Part shown: positions 1-9,197 of the stretch, piece after piece
Numbering within the stretch: position 1 is the first letter of the stretch
Layout of the letters: each line of letters begins with the position of its first letter
NCBI GenBank assembly: GCA_025449115.1
Contig: JAHLKC010000017.1
Span: 310,001-374,000, forward strand
Length of the DNA stretch: 64,000 bases
Reading direction: 5' to 3'
Source: Chytridium lagenaria
Taxonomy: Eukaryota; Chytridiomycota; Chytridiomycetes; Chytridiales; Chytridiaceae
The notes under the pieces: model-generated
What the model was told of the DNA's origin: nothing
Seen by the model: the letters and a program-made list of their open reading frames with translations, nothing else
Databases searched by the model: none
Position numbers and translations under genes: made by a program

Positions 1-608
1 TGTCTTTCACTTAGTACTGTGAGCTACTCGATAGAGAGCACACCTATCTTATTTTCTCCGAGCATGGGTCCCATCGTTTTGTCCTTTTTCATCAGCATGG
101 CTTTTCGAGACGTTATCTCTGGAAAATCCACTTCAAAGTATCGGGCACATTGAAGATTCATCGACTGTAAAGGCGTATTAAAATTCATTTAAATTTACGG
201 CAACAAGAGCGGAAAGATTTAATAATCTACTATAAAATCTCGTGTCATTACAATGCTCGGAATAACTAACCTTTAATAGAAAATATCTTGTGTCGAATCC
301 GGCACCTAATGCCACAACCTGACCTCCGCCAAATGCAGCCGCACCTCTAACAAACTGGTGGACGAGTACATCTATCGAGGACGATCGTGAGTACGTACCG
401 CGGTTGATAATGGGTGGTCTGCGAGCGGGACGCTTGCAAAAGGTTTTGATAAAGGGATCTTGGAGGTAGCCCATTATCACTGCCGACCTACATTCAATTC
501 AATCAGTCCATTGAAAGCGCCACTGGTGCCCTACGCGCGAGATATCGTTGCGTCGTCATTCGTCCCTCGTACTGCATCGTCAGGAGAGGCGTTTGATGAT
601 GGCTGCAT
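1..608 (-). CDS. PPM1: Leucine carboxyl methyltransferase (PP2A C-terminal methylating enzyme), 5' part
   Basis: LCMT1/PPM1 is an S-adenosylmethionine-dependent enzyme that methyl-esterifies the C-terminal leucine of the PP2A catalytic subunit. Three exons read on the minus strand. The first starts at the ATG at 606-608; the second (about 480-275) carries GYLQDPF, the family motif PPIINRGTY and the SAM-binding stretch VVALGAGFDTRYFLLK; the third (about 160-1) carries YFEVDFPEITSRKAML, also diagnostic. Introns follow GT-AG (a GTAGGG donor after codon ~26, a GTTAGT donor after the LLK codons). The remaining 3' half lies outside the window, so the gene is cut by the edge and not truncated biologically. 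It is divergent to the JmjC gene, with 57 bp between start codons. Confidence 0.88.
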
Positions 609-665
609 GGTGAGTCAGTTAACGACAAGTTACCAATTTTTTTTTTTTTGTTGTTCCTTCCTCCC
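609..665. promoter_or_regulatory. Bidirectional intergenic promoter, PPM1 / JmjC gene
   Basis: Only 57 bp separate the two divergent start codons. The stretch contains a T-run (about 640-650) next to the JmjC gene start. A shared core promoter or overlapping 5' leaders are inferred from the spacing alone; no TATA box is evident. Confidence 0.35.
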
Positions 666-2569
666 ATGACGACCTCAAAACGAGCAGCACCTTTGCCTCA
701 CAGCGCATCCCAGGCATGCAAGCGACTAAGGACAACGAATGATGAAACTGCTCCTGAACATCATGGTACCATGTTTGGATCGATGAAAAGGAGCAGCCAG
801 TGCAAAACTACCTCCCATGTCAAACAAGAACGGCTTCTACTGTCTTTTGGATCTCTTAGGCCACATCCTTACGGGGTTCAACCGATGGGTAACATGCTTT
901 ACAATCTTGGACAGGAAGGCAACATTAGACCAGCTGGACTGGGTTACCTGTCGTTTTTGGAAGATGAGATGATCATTTCCCATCTGTTGTCGGACTCAAC
1001 CCGCCTGAGTCATCGAGACATTTGTCGGTTGTCTCAAGCTTCCAAGGCTATGTATGTTCTTGCTTGCTTTGATGACATCTGGCGGGCTCGCACTATAGAG
1101 GCCTTTGGAGGACGGTTTTGTGAGGAGTTTGGGGAATCTTGGAGGGATACATTCAGGAGGACGGCATGCCAAACCGGATACAGCGGTTCAAAGCCTAGAG
1201 ACATCAAGGTAAGGGCCTTGGGTTACATTTTCGCTTGTATTTATTCGTGATACAGTCGCTTCCAGCTCTTATGCCTTTACGAGTCAAGGGCTTTTACTCG
1301 GACTACCTGTTTAGTTCATGGCGCTGCGCCTCCATTCCTCTCGACAAGCTCTGCAGGACACATGTCGCTGATACTATTGATCGTAGAAGCGGTCTTAGTG
1401 TTGAAGAGTTTATCGAATGGTGAGTGTTGTGCTGTTAGCATTTCAGTATGAGTATGTTTCGAAACTGATTAGTGACGTAGTTACGAAAGGCCTAATATCC
1501 TGTCATTATCACGGATGCTTTAGAAAAATGGCCTGCTTTTGGTAAATGGAGCTTGAACCACCTCGTTAAAGTGTGCGTGACGTTAGTTTTCGCGCAGAGG
1601 CCGTCGACCTCCCACTTAAAAGCTACGCCTCCTACTCAACCAAGTGTGGAGTAGACGGCGCCTCCTTTGAAGAAAGCCCGCTGTACATGTTTGACCGCGA
1701 CTTTGGTTCTCGAACAGGTCTTGGAGCGATTACCTTGTACCGCCGTACTTTGCAGAGGATTTATTTAATGTGTTTGGGGAGAAAAGGCCAGATTATCGAT
1801 GGTTGATTTTGGGTCCACCAAGGTCGGGGTCGACATTTCATCTGGATCCGAATCAGACTAGTGCGTGGAATGCTGTTTTGTCGGGTTCGAAAAAGTGGAT
1901 TTTGTTTCCTCCTGAGGTCGTGCCTCCAGGTGTATTTCCTAGTGAAGACGGAAGTGAGGTATGCCGTTTCTCGTGTTATTCCTTTTTAACATTCTAATGG
2001 TTCTTAAAATTATTTCGTACATAGGTTACATCGCCAGTTTCACTTGCTGAATGGTTTTTGAACCACTATGATGAGATGAAGCATCTTCCTGTGAAGCCTA
2101 TTGAATGCATATGCCGTGCAGGAGAAATAATTTTTGTCCCTCGAGGTAATGTTCATCAGTTTGTTGGATATAATATATAAAAATTAAAATCTAACATTAT
2201 TTAAAAGGTTGGTGGCATGCCGTCATGAATCTCGAAGAAACCATCGCAATTACGCAAAACTTTGTATCGCGTCAAAACCTTTCCCACGTTCTTCGCTTCA
2301 TGGCAACAAAACCCGACCAAATTTCTGGGTTCCGGGAAAATTGTGGTGACTGCTCAACACTTTAACGATCAATTTGTCAACGCACTGGGACCGGAGTTTG
2401 AAGATGTTGTGGGCGAAGAGAGAAGAGGACGTGTTATCGCTTTTAGTAAAGCGAACCATCACAACGACGTCGGAGAAAAGCTTAAAAATACGTCTGTACT
2501 GACGAAATGTTTGCTCCAGCCGACAATGCACGGTTTTCATTTTCTTTTGGGTTCGGTGGAGGAGATTAA
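666..2569 (+). CDS. JMJD6-like JmjC-domain oxygenase with F-box-like N-terminus
   Basis: Predicted Fe(II)/2-oxoglutarate-dependent oxygenase of the JMJD6 group (lysyl hydroxylase or arginine demethylase activities have been reported for that group). Order: basic Ser/Lys-rich start, an F-box-like helix ([14 protein letters not shown], residues ~95-110, then [10 protein letters not shown]), linker, then the JmjC core. The core shows [20 protein letters not shown], with the HxD iron ligands at about 1839-1847, and a distal histidine in [20 protein letters not shown] after the intron ending near 2208. The start was taken at the ATG at 666, just after a T-run. Near 2363 an in-frame TAA interrupts the C-terminus, but homology-like sequence ([16 protein letters not shown]) resumes in another frame, so a small indel or an unrecognised intron is likely. 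The acidic/Phe-Gly-rich tail ends at about 2569. Specific substrate unknown. Confidence 0.83.
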
Positions 2570-3013
2570 TAATCTGTTTTCCATATATTTATAGAGAAAT
2601 CAAAGCTGGTAAATTTGATTTACGAAGTTAAGAAATCTTTTGTTATCAGATACGCACTCTCGGGGAAATTGGCATACTTTGATGACAGTATTGTGAGGGC
2701 AATGCCCATGCTAGAAAAGACTAAAGCTTGAGAGATCAACACAATGAAGGTTTTGGCAAGTATATGGACACTATTACATAGCCCATCGGCGTGAATTGAT
2801 GACAAAAGAAGATGGTCGATGTCAAGCTCACGATTCAATGGCCTTCAAATGACGTGAAGGATAAGGTACTGATAGATGTCAAGCCAACCTTGAAATGTGT
2901 GCTGATAATGATCATCAACGCCATTTACTATGTGTACACTTTAGCTCGGGTGAAGCGCTGCTCTGGCCTGGCGATTTTTCATAACGCAGAGTTTATTTTT
3001 AAGAAAAAAAAAG
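2570..3013. other. Intergenic stretch without a recognised gene
   Basis: Short open frames occur on both strands (for example 2620-2838 minus and 2812-3039 plus), but none shows a recognisable domain or a convincing exon structure. It separates the JmjC gene from the tRNA-derived repeat cluster. Confidence 0.4.
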
Positions 3014-3250
3014 AACCGGCAGATGGACGAGTGGTTTAAAGAAGAAAAAAAAACCGGTAGTTGGCCGAGTGGTTCTAACGCTGTTGACTTTTAAAACTGG
3101 CAGTTGGCCGAGTGGTCTAAGGCGGTTGACTTTTAAAACGGGAAGATGGCCGAGTGGTCTAAGGCGGTTGACTATAATAACCTGCAGATGGCCGAGTGGT
3201 CTAAGGTGGTTGACTTTAAAAACGTGCGAGTGGTAAATATAAGGCGGTAA
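3014..3250 (+). repeat. Tandem array of tRNA-Leu 5'-half units (~42 bp period)
   Basis: Five to six head-to-tail units begin near 3018, 3057, 3099, 3141, 3183 and a decayed one near 3224. The best units read GGCAGTTGGCCGAGTGG followed by TCTAAGGCGGTTGACTT and an A/T-rich spacer of a few bases. This is the acceptor strand, D-arm (with the A-box-like TGGCCGAGTGG) and first half of the anticodon stem of the tRNA-Leu at 3426-3501. Copies stop at the anticodon loop, so none can fold as a full tRNA. Outer units are more diverged than inner ones. Matching copies lie on the opposite strand at 3762-3850. Confidence 0.8.
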
Positions 3251-3327
3251 TTTGTATGTTCAAATTAATGCGCGTCGAGTTGTTCATGCTAAAATAACAT
3301 AAAAAATAACATAAAAATAAGTCTATC

Positions 3328-3418
3328 AGTCCCCGTGGGGGTCGAACCCACGATCTCCAGCTTTCATCTGATCCTGAAATCAGTCGGAGGCTGACGGAAT
3401 ACCACTTTCCTAGGGACT
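3328..3418 (-). tRNA. tRNA-Arg (anticodon CCG) with ~21-nt intron
   Basis: Read on the minus strand: acceptor AGTCCCT pairs with the 3' GGGGACT; the T-arm is GTGGG-TTCGACC-CCCAC, perfectly paired; the D-arm is GGAA-AGTGGTA-TTCC. The anticodon stem TCAGC pairs with GCTGG if about 21 nt after position 37 are an intron; the loop then starts CTCCGA, giving anticodon CCG after the invariant U33. One base between acceptor and D-stem seems missing, which may be a sequencing deletion. Alternative foldings of the middle (GTCAG/CTGAT or CTGAT/ATCAG hairpins) would change the anticodon, so tRNA identity is less sure than the presence of a tRNA gene. A long-variable-arm or selenocysteine reading is less likely because U33 would be lost. 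Confidence 0.65.
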
Positions 3419-3425
3419 TACGGTG

Positions 3426-3501
3426 GGCAGATGGGTTCGAACCATGCAACTTTCGTTAGTTGAGCTTAAGTCAACCGCCTTAAACCACTCGGCCATCTGC
3501 C
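3426..3501 (-). tRNA. tRNA-Leu (anticodon TAA), possibly decayed or misread
   Basis: The minus strand reads GGCAGATGGCCGAGTGG (acceptor and D-arm), then anticodon stem GTTGA, loop CTTAAGC (anticodon TAA), stem TCAAC, a short extra arm AACGAAAGTT typical of the long-variable-arm tRNAs, and a T-arm ATGG-TTCGAAC-CCAT. The T-stem plus acceptor give only about nine base pairs in place of twelve, so a few nucleotides are missing near the 3' end. Either this is a pseudogene or the sequence has small deletions here, as elsewhere in the window. It is the only full-length relative of the flanking half-tRNA repeats and is their likely parent sequence. Confidence 0.6.
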
Positions 3502-4125
3502 CTTTCTCTTTTTTTTAAAAAAATGGTCTATATAAACTATTATAGTAAAGGTCAAATGAGACCAATGCTCGACGGCCACCCCTCACCTTCAGCACCTGGG
3601 AAAAAGCCCTCTCACCTTCAAATACCCTCCACATCAATCCAACTACGTCCAAGCCTTACAAAAGAGTTCCATACTCGCCGCCTCCCAAGACCACCGTAAC
3701 AAGAATTAAATAATTATTAATTAAATCGATTAATAATTATTAATTACATCAAATTTAATGAAAGTCAACCGCCTTAGACCCACTCGGCCAACTGCACGTT
3801 TTTGAAGTCAACCGCCTTAGACACTCGGCCAACTGCACGTTTTTAAGTCACCTTTCCCTCTTTGGCCTCACCCTCGTGACCAAGTCTGAAGCGAGTGATG
3901 GGCGGTGGGATCTCTGTGAAATTATCCTAAACGACGCTGTAACAAGCTTATGCTTTTGAAAGCGGCATCGTAGGACTTCAAAAGATTTTAATCAATACGT
4001 TTATTAGTATTGTTTAAGTATACAGCAATAAAAAAGGAACTTTCTAGATGGCCCTATTCATTCTATTTTCTAAACCATGCAGCATACAACGAAACAACCA
4101 AACACGTTCAAGCTAGCCAGAGAAA
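3502..4125. other. Intergenic stretch, AT-rich, with a second tRNA-half cluster
   Basis: No open frame with coding character was seen. It contains an AT-rich palindromic patch (TTAATAATTATTAATTA near 3730-3746), the inverted tRNA-half units at 3762-3850, and the 3' flank of the ABC transporter gene. Confidence 0.4.
3762..3850 (-). repeat. Inverted copies of the tRNA-Leu 5'-half unit
   Basis: Two minus-strand units (about 3762-3800 and 3806-3844) plus a stub (AAGTCACC, ~3844-3851) match the plus-strand array at 3014-3250. Each reads, on the minus strand, GTGCAGTTGGCCGAGTG then TCTAAGGCGGTTGACTT, with a period of about 43 bp. With the tRNA genes between, the locus is a large imperfect inverted repeat made of half-tRNAs. 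Confidence 0.75.
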
Positions 4126-7100
4126 CTAGCGCTTTTTGTAACGCAACGAAAACATTAACCCGAGGTACGTCAAGATGCAGTACACTAAGAAGAAAACAGT
4201 GGCAATACCAAACACACTGTCATTAACCAAATCATCGACTGCAAACTTCTGACGAATGTAACCGGCAGTATCTAAATTTGTGATATTTAATTAACAAAGA
4301 AATCTGTAAGATATCTCTATCATGATCAAGAAGACAAAAAGTACGGGAGGACTTTGATGACTAACCTGTGATAAAGCAACGAGAGTAGTCGGGGAAGACA
4401 CCACGGTCCGAGAGTTCGATGGTTTGGTTCCAAAGAGTCCAAACGGACGCGTTTGTCGCCTACGGCAAAAGGAAGATGTGTTAGACAAACTTCAGTGTGC
4501 CAAAAAAAAAAATGACCATAGAGAAACAAATTATGACACTCCTCGACATACATAAATGGTAGTCTCTGCCTGCGAAGTAAGACCCATAGCCCACAACTGT
4601 GCTCAATAAAGCTCCGTCTGCCTCTCCTTTTAAGCCAGGTCCCATATGTCGCTGTGTTTGCTGGGGGCGGTAACGGAAGTTTTGTCGCGTCCACGCTGTA
4701 CGTCTGAGATATCGGATCTTGAATCAAGATACCGCCCATCCAGCTGAGCGATGCAATTTCCTGGTATCCTGCAATTTGAAGCGCAAGCTGGGTGGCGTTT
4801 TTGTTGTTAGGCATGCCAGATGTGACGACACCTTGAACAGTCTGCGCAATTTGCTTCACGATCGTGTTCATCTTAACCGGAATGACTTCGTTGGATTTAC
4901 ATTGAATGGTAAAGCCTTTGAGTTGGTTTGCGATCTGCAATTCGAAATAAAGGAAAAAGGAAAAGAAAAAAAAGAAGAAGAAAAAAAGATTAATGAAAGG
5001 CCAAGATGATAATTAGAGAAATACGAAAAAACTTGCCAGGTACGTGATGGTGTATCGCCAAAAGTTAATGTATGTAAGCCCTGTAAGGAACGGATTCCCA
5101 AGCCTAGACAGGTTGGCCTGAACACCCGAAAACACAAAGTTAAAGAGACCGTAACCTGTCAAGGCACTGTAAGCTTGCATCAAGGATTTGCACCAAGCTG
5201 AGATAAATTGTGCCACGGAAACACTGATCAGAGCCTGCAAAAGCAGTGTACCGAGGTACTTGTCAAAGCTGGATGCCGAAAGGTTGGCCATGAAAAAGAT
5301 AATGACAGCTTGGATGACGGTGATGGAAAGAACAATGATACATTCAATGACCAAGTAACTAATATAGTAGGGTAGGATGCGGTAGTAACCTGTAAATATG
5401 ATAAAAAAATGTGATATTAATAAATTGAAAACTAGTTTTCTATATTCGCCTTGTTATGCAGGCGAGAAAAACAAGAAAAATATTTGGTGCTCAATAAAAC
5501 ATACCAGAAGCATATTCTTGATGGAAAAGGTCACGATCTTCCAAAACTATAGGAATAAGATTGTTAAAACGTGGTCTATCAAGTTGCTGCGAACCACAGG
5601 AAACACCTATATCTTACATTGAGGAAGCGCCGCGGCGGCCATAAAAGATGGAATAAACCCAATACCAGAGGCAAGACCCAATCGCATGCGGAAACTCTCG
5701 AGATCATATCCAAGTTGATAAAACACACCGCCGAAAATAAACGACAAAATCACTCCTAGCACGAGACGACCGAAACAGGTGGACGGATTCTTGTAGTATC
5801 GATTTGCACAGCGGATGAATAGGTACCAAAACTGCACAAAACTGTTGCGCTCGTACGTAGGCTTTGTGGCAAGATCCGTCTCAAAGTTTTCAACGGAACC
5901 AATGACTTGGGCAACTTCGCGGACTTTTTGGGAAATTTGACTTCTGGCTTCGGACAACTCATAATATCGAGAAACTTCTTGTGGAGCAGCACTAATGACA
6001 TCCACTGTTTTTGATTGAGAAAGAAGAGAAAAAGTGAAAAGAAATGAGTTTGTATAATACTGACTTCGCTCGGAAAACGTGCTATTACTTACAGTAATGT
6101 TCAATTGGGTTGACGAACTGAGGCGTGGGTTGACCCATCTTTGTAAAGTATGTTTCGGCAAAGGAAACTTTTCCAAAGTAGCAAACTTGGCAGCACCTAG
6201 TAAACAAATGCTGTCGAACAATTGATACTACACGAAAAAATAAGCCTTAAATCAAAACAACCATTTTTTACATACCACTGAGTACTGGGCTGGTGGATGA
6301 CGCAAATCTGCATGAAATGGAAAAAAGGTATATTTGACACGTTAAGGGGGGATCAATATTCCACAATTGAAACTTACAACAGTGACGTTTTGCTGCTTAA
6401 TGTACTGCAGAATTAATTTCATGGTAAACCGCGCCGCATATTCTATTACAACAATGTTCAAACTGGAAATCTCCTTTTTAAGTAATACATACCATCCAAT
6501 CCTACGTAGGAGTTAGTTTCTTAAACCATGGAAACGATATGCAACTTACCACTCGTGGGTTCGTCCAAAAACAACAATTTAGGTTCGGCCAACATCTCAA
6601 TACCAATATCCAAGCGCTGGGTGGTTACTGTTAGACATCTAGGTGATTGGGATGATGGAAGCCATTACCTTTTTTTCTCCGGAACTGATACCACGCAAGA
6701 GCTCGTTTCCGACAGGTGTGTCACCGATATGGTCCAACTTGAGGCCGCTGAGAATTTCCTCGACCTTAGAATTATGAAGTATTAGCGTACAAAAAGATGA
6801 TCGGTGAACTTGATGTCCTCCAAGCTCAAAAAACGAACCTTTGTGACCCGCTCCAATTCCGTGCAAGATCCAGACATCCGGAGCCTTGCCGCAAACAAGA
6901 GAGTATCTCTCACAGTCTGAGTTGGGATATGAACAGTCTCTGCTGCTACATAACCTAACCGACGACCGATGGTCTTGTCCAGTTTCACTCCGTTGATCAA
7001 TATCTCTCCTGTTAGTGTTCCCACCGTCTTCCTCTGCGCCAAAATATCTGTCAAGCAGCGTGATCAGCTAAAGTTGTCTAGAGGATCCGAAGTTTGGTCG

Positions 7101-7270
7101 ATGTCCTCACCTACGAGTGTAGTTTTACCACTTCCAGAAGCACCCAGAACAGCAACACTAGTTCCTGGGGCACAGTATCCAGTGACATTCTCCAAGATCG
7201 CCTTCCCTCCAATGACGCATGATATGTTCTCCCAGGAGAGATAGTACCCGACTTTCTTTCCACTTCCCAT
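4126..7270 (-). CDS. ABCG-type half transporter (NBD then transmembrane domain)
   Basis: An ABC transporter of the ABCG/White arrangement, so a membrane exporter of lipids or xenobiotics that works as a dimer. The ATG at 7268-7270 opens the nucleotide-binding domain. Walker A is GASGSGKTTL (about 7130), the C-loop region is LLRGISSGEKK (about 6690), and Walker B is LLFLDEPTSG (about 6550-6580), followed by an H-loop-like HQPS. The membrane domain follows in several exons: VQFWYLFIRCANRYYKNPST, then hydrophobic spans around 5730, 5350-5200, 5100 and a last span GIATVFFLVYCILTYLGL before the C-terminal SLRYKKR and stop at 4126. At least ten introns. The C-loop has Ser-Ser-Gly where ABCG proteins usually have Ser-Gly-Gly. 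Substrate unknown. Confidence 0.87.
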
Positions 7271-7648
7271 TTGCGAATGTCAGGCAGACTCTCAAAGTAA
7301 TATGGTGAAGTTTGGAGGTTGTTGATAGAATGGTTGTTCAGCTGTCAAGCCGGTGCAGTGCTAATCTTTCGACAATCTTTGGACTTTGAGGACGGAACAG
7401 AGCCCTGATATCCAGAAAGTAGGGGACGATTTTTCTGTGGATAATTCGAGTCCCCAATGTCCAAAAGGGAAAGAAGCATTGCGCGCCGGAGAAAGCCTCA
7501 TTGAAACCATATCCCGCAACATACAAGATGCCAACATTAACACCGACAAATTTCAACACTTCAGAATGTCCGCCGGCTATGATGACCTTCGAGAGGGTAA
7601 CGAGCGCAGCACGAGTGCTAGTGCTGACGCTTAGCAAAAACAGCGGTA

Positions 7649-8351
7649 ATGGAAAACTTCGAGTCGAATGGGACAAGAGCAGACATGCAGGCGTGGGTGA
7701 GGGCGCAGATTTATAACGCCATCAAAGATCAGGTTGGGGCCATAATTCTTTAGGACCCATTTAAATATGTTATTGGCAGGGTCCAAGACCAAAGCCTTCT
7801 CCTGAGACTCTTATTGTCAATGAGCTCATTGTAGAATACATGAAATTAACGGATATGTGGTGCGTGTTCCAGTACATGAGCATTTCTCACAGTTTCATTA
7901 CTAACTTCAACTTTCGCATGCCGTCAGCATTCTCTGTCAGTCTTCAAAGACGGTAGCAGTGCATAGTCAAGGATAATTCACTCATTTATAATAGAGGCAC
8001 GCATCAACCAGCACAGGAAGAGAGAAGAAATTGCAGAAGACCTAAAAGTCAATTTGGCCTTCTACTCACCCAGCATGTAAACCTTGATTCAGTTAAGCCA
8101 AATTAATTTATATCCTTAGACCCCTCCTTTACGGATTAACTCATCAGAACAACGTCGAAGTCACCAAAGACAGAAAGACCAAGATTCCCAGACCTCCACC
8201 GACAGAGCTATTCGAAAGGCCTCCATCCTTCTCATCAAACCTCCGCATCCCAGCTCAAGATTATACCGAAATTAGCGAGTCCGAAGAAGCATTAGATATG
8301 GAGGAGGCGGTGGAATTCTTCAACAAGAAGGACACCCAAAGGGCAAAATGA
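7649..8351 (+). CDS. CEP20: FOR20/CEP20-like centriolar protein (FOP N-terminal, LisH-type)
   Basis: A small protein of the FGFR1OP-N/FOR20 family, which localises to centrioles and basal bodies and is needed for cilium assembly. Exon 1 (7649-7732) encodes MENFESNGTRADMQAWVRAQ then IYNAIKDQ; exon 2 encodes GPRPKPSPETLIVNELIVEY with MKLTDM; later exons give LSVFKDEARINQHRKREEIA and SIPLLYGLTHQNNV, closely resembling the LisH and following PLLYG segment of human FOR20. A Pro-rich linker (KIPRPPPTELFERP) and an acidic tail (SESEEALDMEEAVEFF) precede the stop at 8349. All splice sites are GT-AG; one exon junction (near 7927) needs a one- or two-base adjustment. The gene predicts a flagellated organism. 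It is convergent with COX7C, 67 bp apart. Confidence 0.82.
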
Positions 8352-8418
8352 AGAAACTTGCAAATATCCAAGGTTGATGTATATATAAGGAACGCAAACA
8401 ATCATTCATAAAAGTCCT

Positions 8419-8989
8419 TTACTCGGCAGCCTTCTTTGCCCTCTCAGCAGCCCTGAGGGGAGCAATCTTCATTTCAGTGTCTAAAAAAGAGTCAGGATGA
8501 CCTAGTGGAAAAATAGTCCTTACTAATGAAGGGAACAAGGAAGAAGGTGGTGGTGATGAGAGTGAAGGAAGTGTACCAGACATAACGATTGCGGAAGCCA
8601 AAGGGAAGGGCCTGCAATAAACACATAGAAATTAGCTTTAGACATTACCAATCTCCATGGAAGAAAAAGACTAAGATCTTACCCCATTCTTGACCCAGTT
8701 GACACCCCTGGAAGAAAGTAGGTGGTTATGAGATGTCCGGAATCACAAGGAGTAGGGCCATCAGCATGTTTACTTACTCAAAGTGAATAGGACCTGTGAA
8801 CAAAAGATGCGATGGGAAAGAATCAGACTATAGACAAAACCGGCATAAGGAATCACAACAGGCTACAGAGATGCTGAGGAAAGGAGATCAAAGCAAGATA
8901 AAAGCCGACTCACCCCAGGCGGATTTGGTGCCGGAGGAGGCGAAACGCCTGGCGACGGCCATGGAGGGTTGAGCAATCCTTGAGATCAT
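8419..8989 (-). CDS. COX7C: Cytochrome c oxidase subunit VIIc (fungal Cox8 type)
   Basis: A nuclear-encoded small subunit of mitochondrial complex IV. Five short exons join to about 88 residues. The N-terminal mitochondrial presequence is MISRIAQPSMAVARRFASSG. The mature part reads GVNWVKNGALPFGFRNRYVW, then one membrane span (TSFTLITTTFFLVPFI), then a short Lys/Ala-rich tail ending AERAKKAAE and the stop at 8419. The LPF motif, single span and PF close after it are the family pattern. The tail is longer than in the human subunit. Exons were joined by GT-AG sites (GTGAGT, GTAAGT, GTAAGA, GTAAGG donors). Confidence 0.78.
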
Positions 8990-9197
8990 GGTTTGTGCAA
9001 GTTCAAATCAAATTTTCTCTTTTTTTCTTGGTCTATAATGTATTCGGTTTGACTCACGTCATCACGTCGTAGAAAAAGGGGAGTTGGGACGTGTTTTACA
9101 AACGACAAGTCTACAGAGACAGATGGGTTGGTTACAGCTGGATTACAATCCTTTCTAATAGCAGGGTCTGGGTGGTATGAGGTCTACACGGGGGGTA

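Noticed and set aside
3014..3250. CRISPR-like array of direct repeats with spacers
   Set aside because: The repeat is the tRNA-Leu 5' half and the spacers are a few A/T bases; the genome is eukaryotic and no cas-like gene is near.
3328..3418. Selenocysteine tRNA (about 91 nt, TCA within the middle)
   Set aside because: The TCA would sit in a six-nt loop (CTGAT/ATCAG) and the D-arm and acceptor lengths do not fit; the intron-containing tRNA-Arg explains all arms better.
7338..7716. Overlapping frames on both strands between ABCG and FOR20 genes
   Set aside because: Neither joins to ABCG exons or FOR20 exons, and composition is low in conserved features. Possibly leader sequence.
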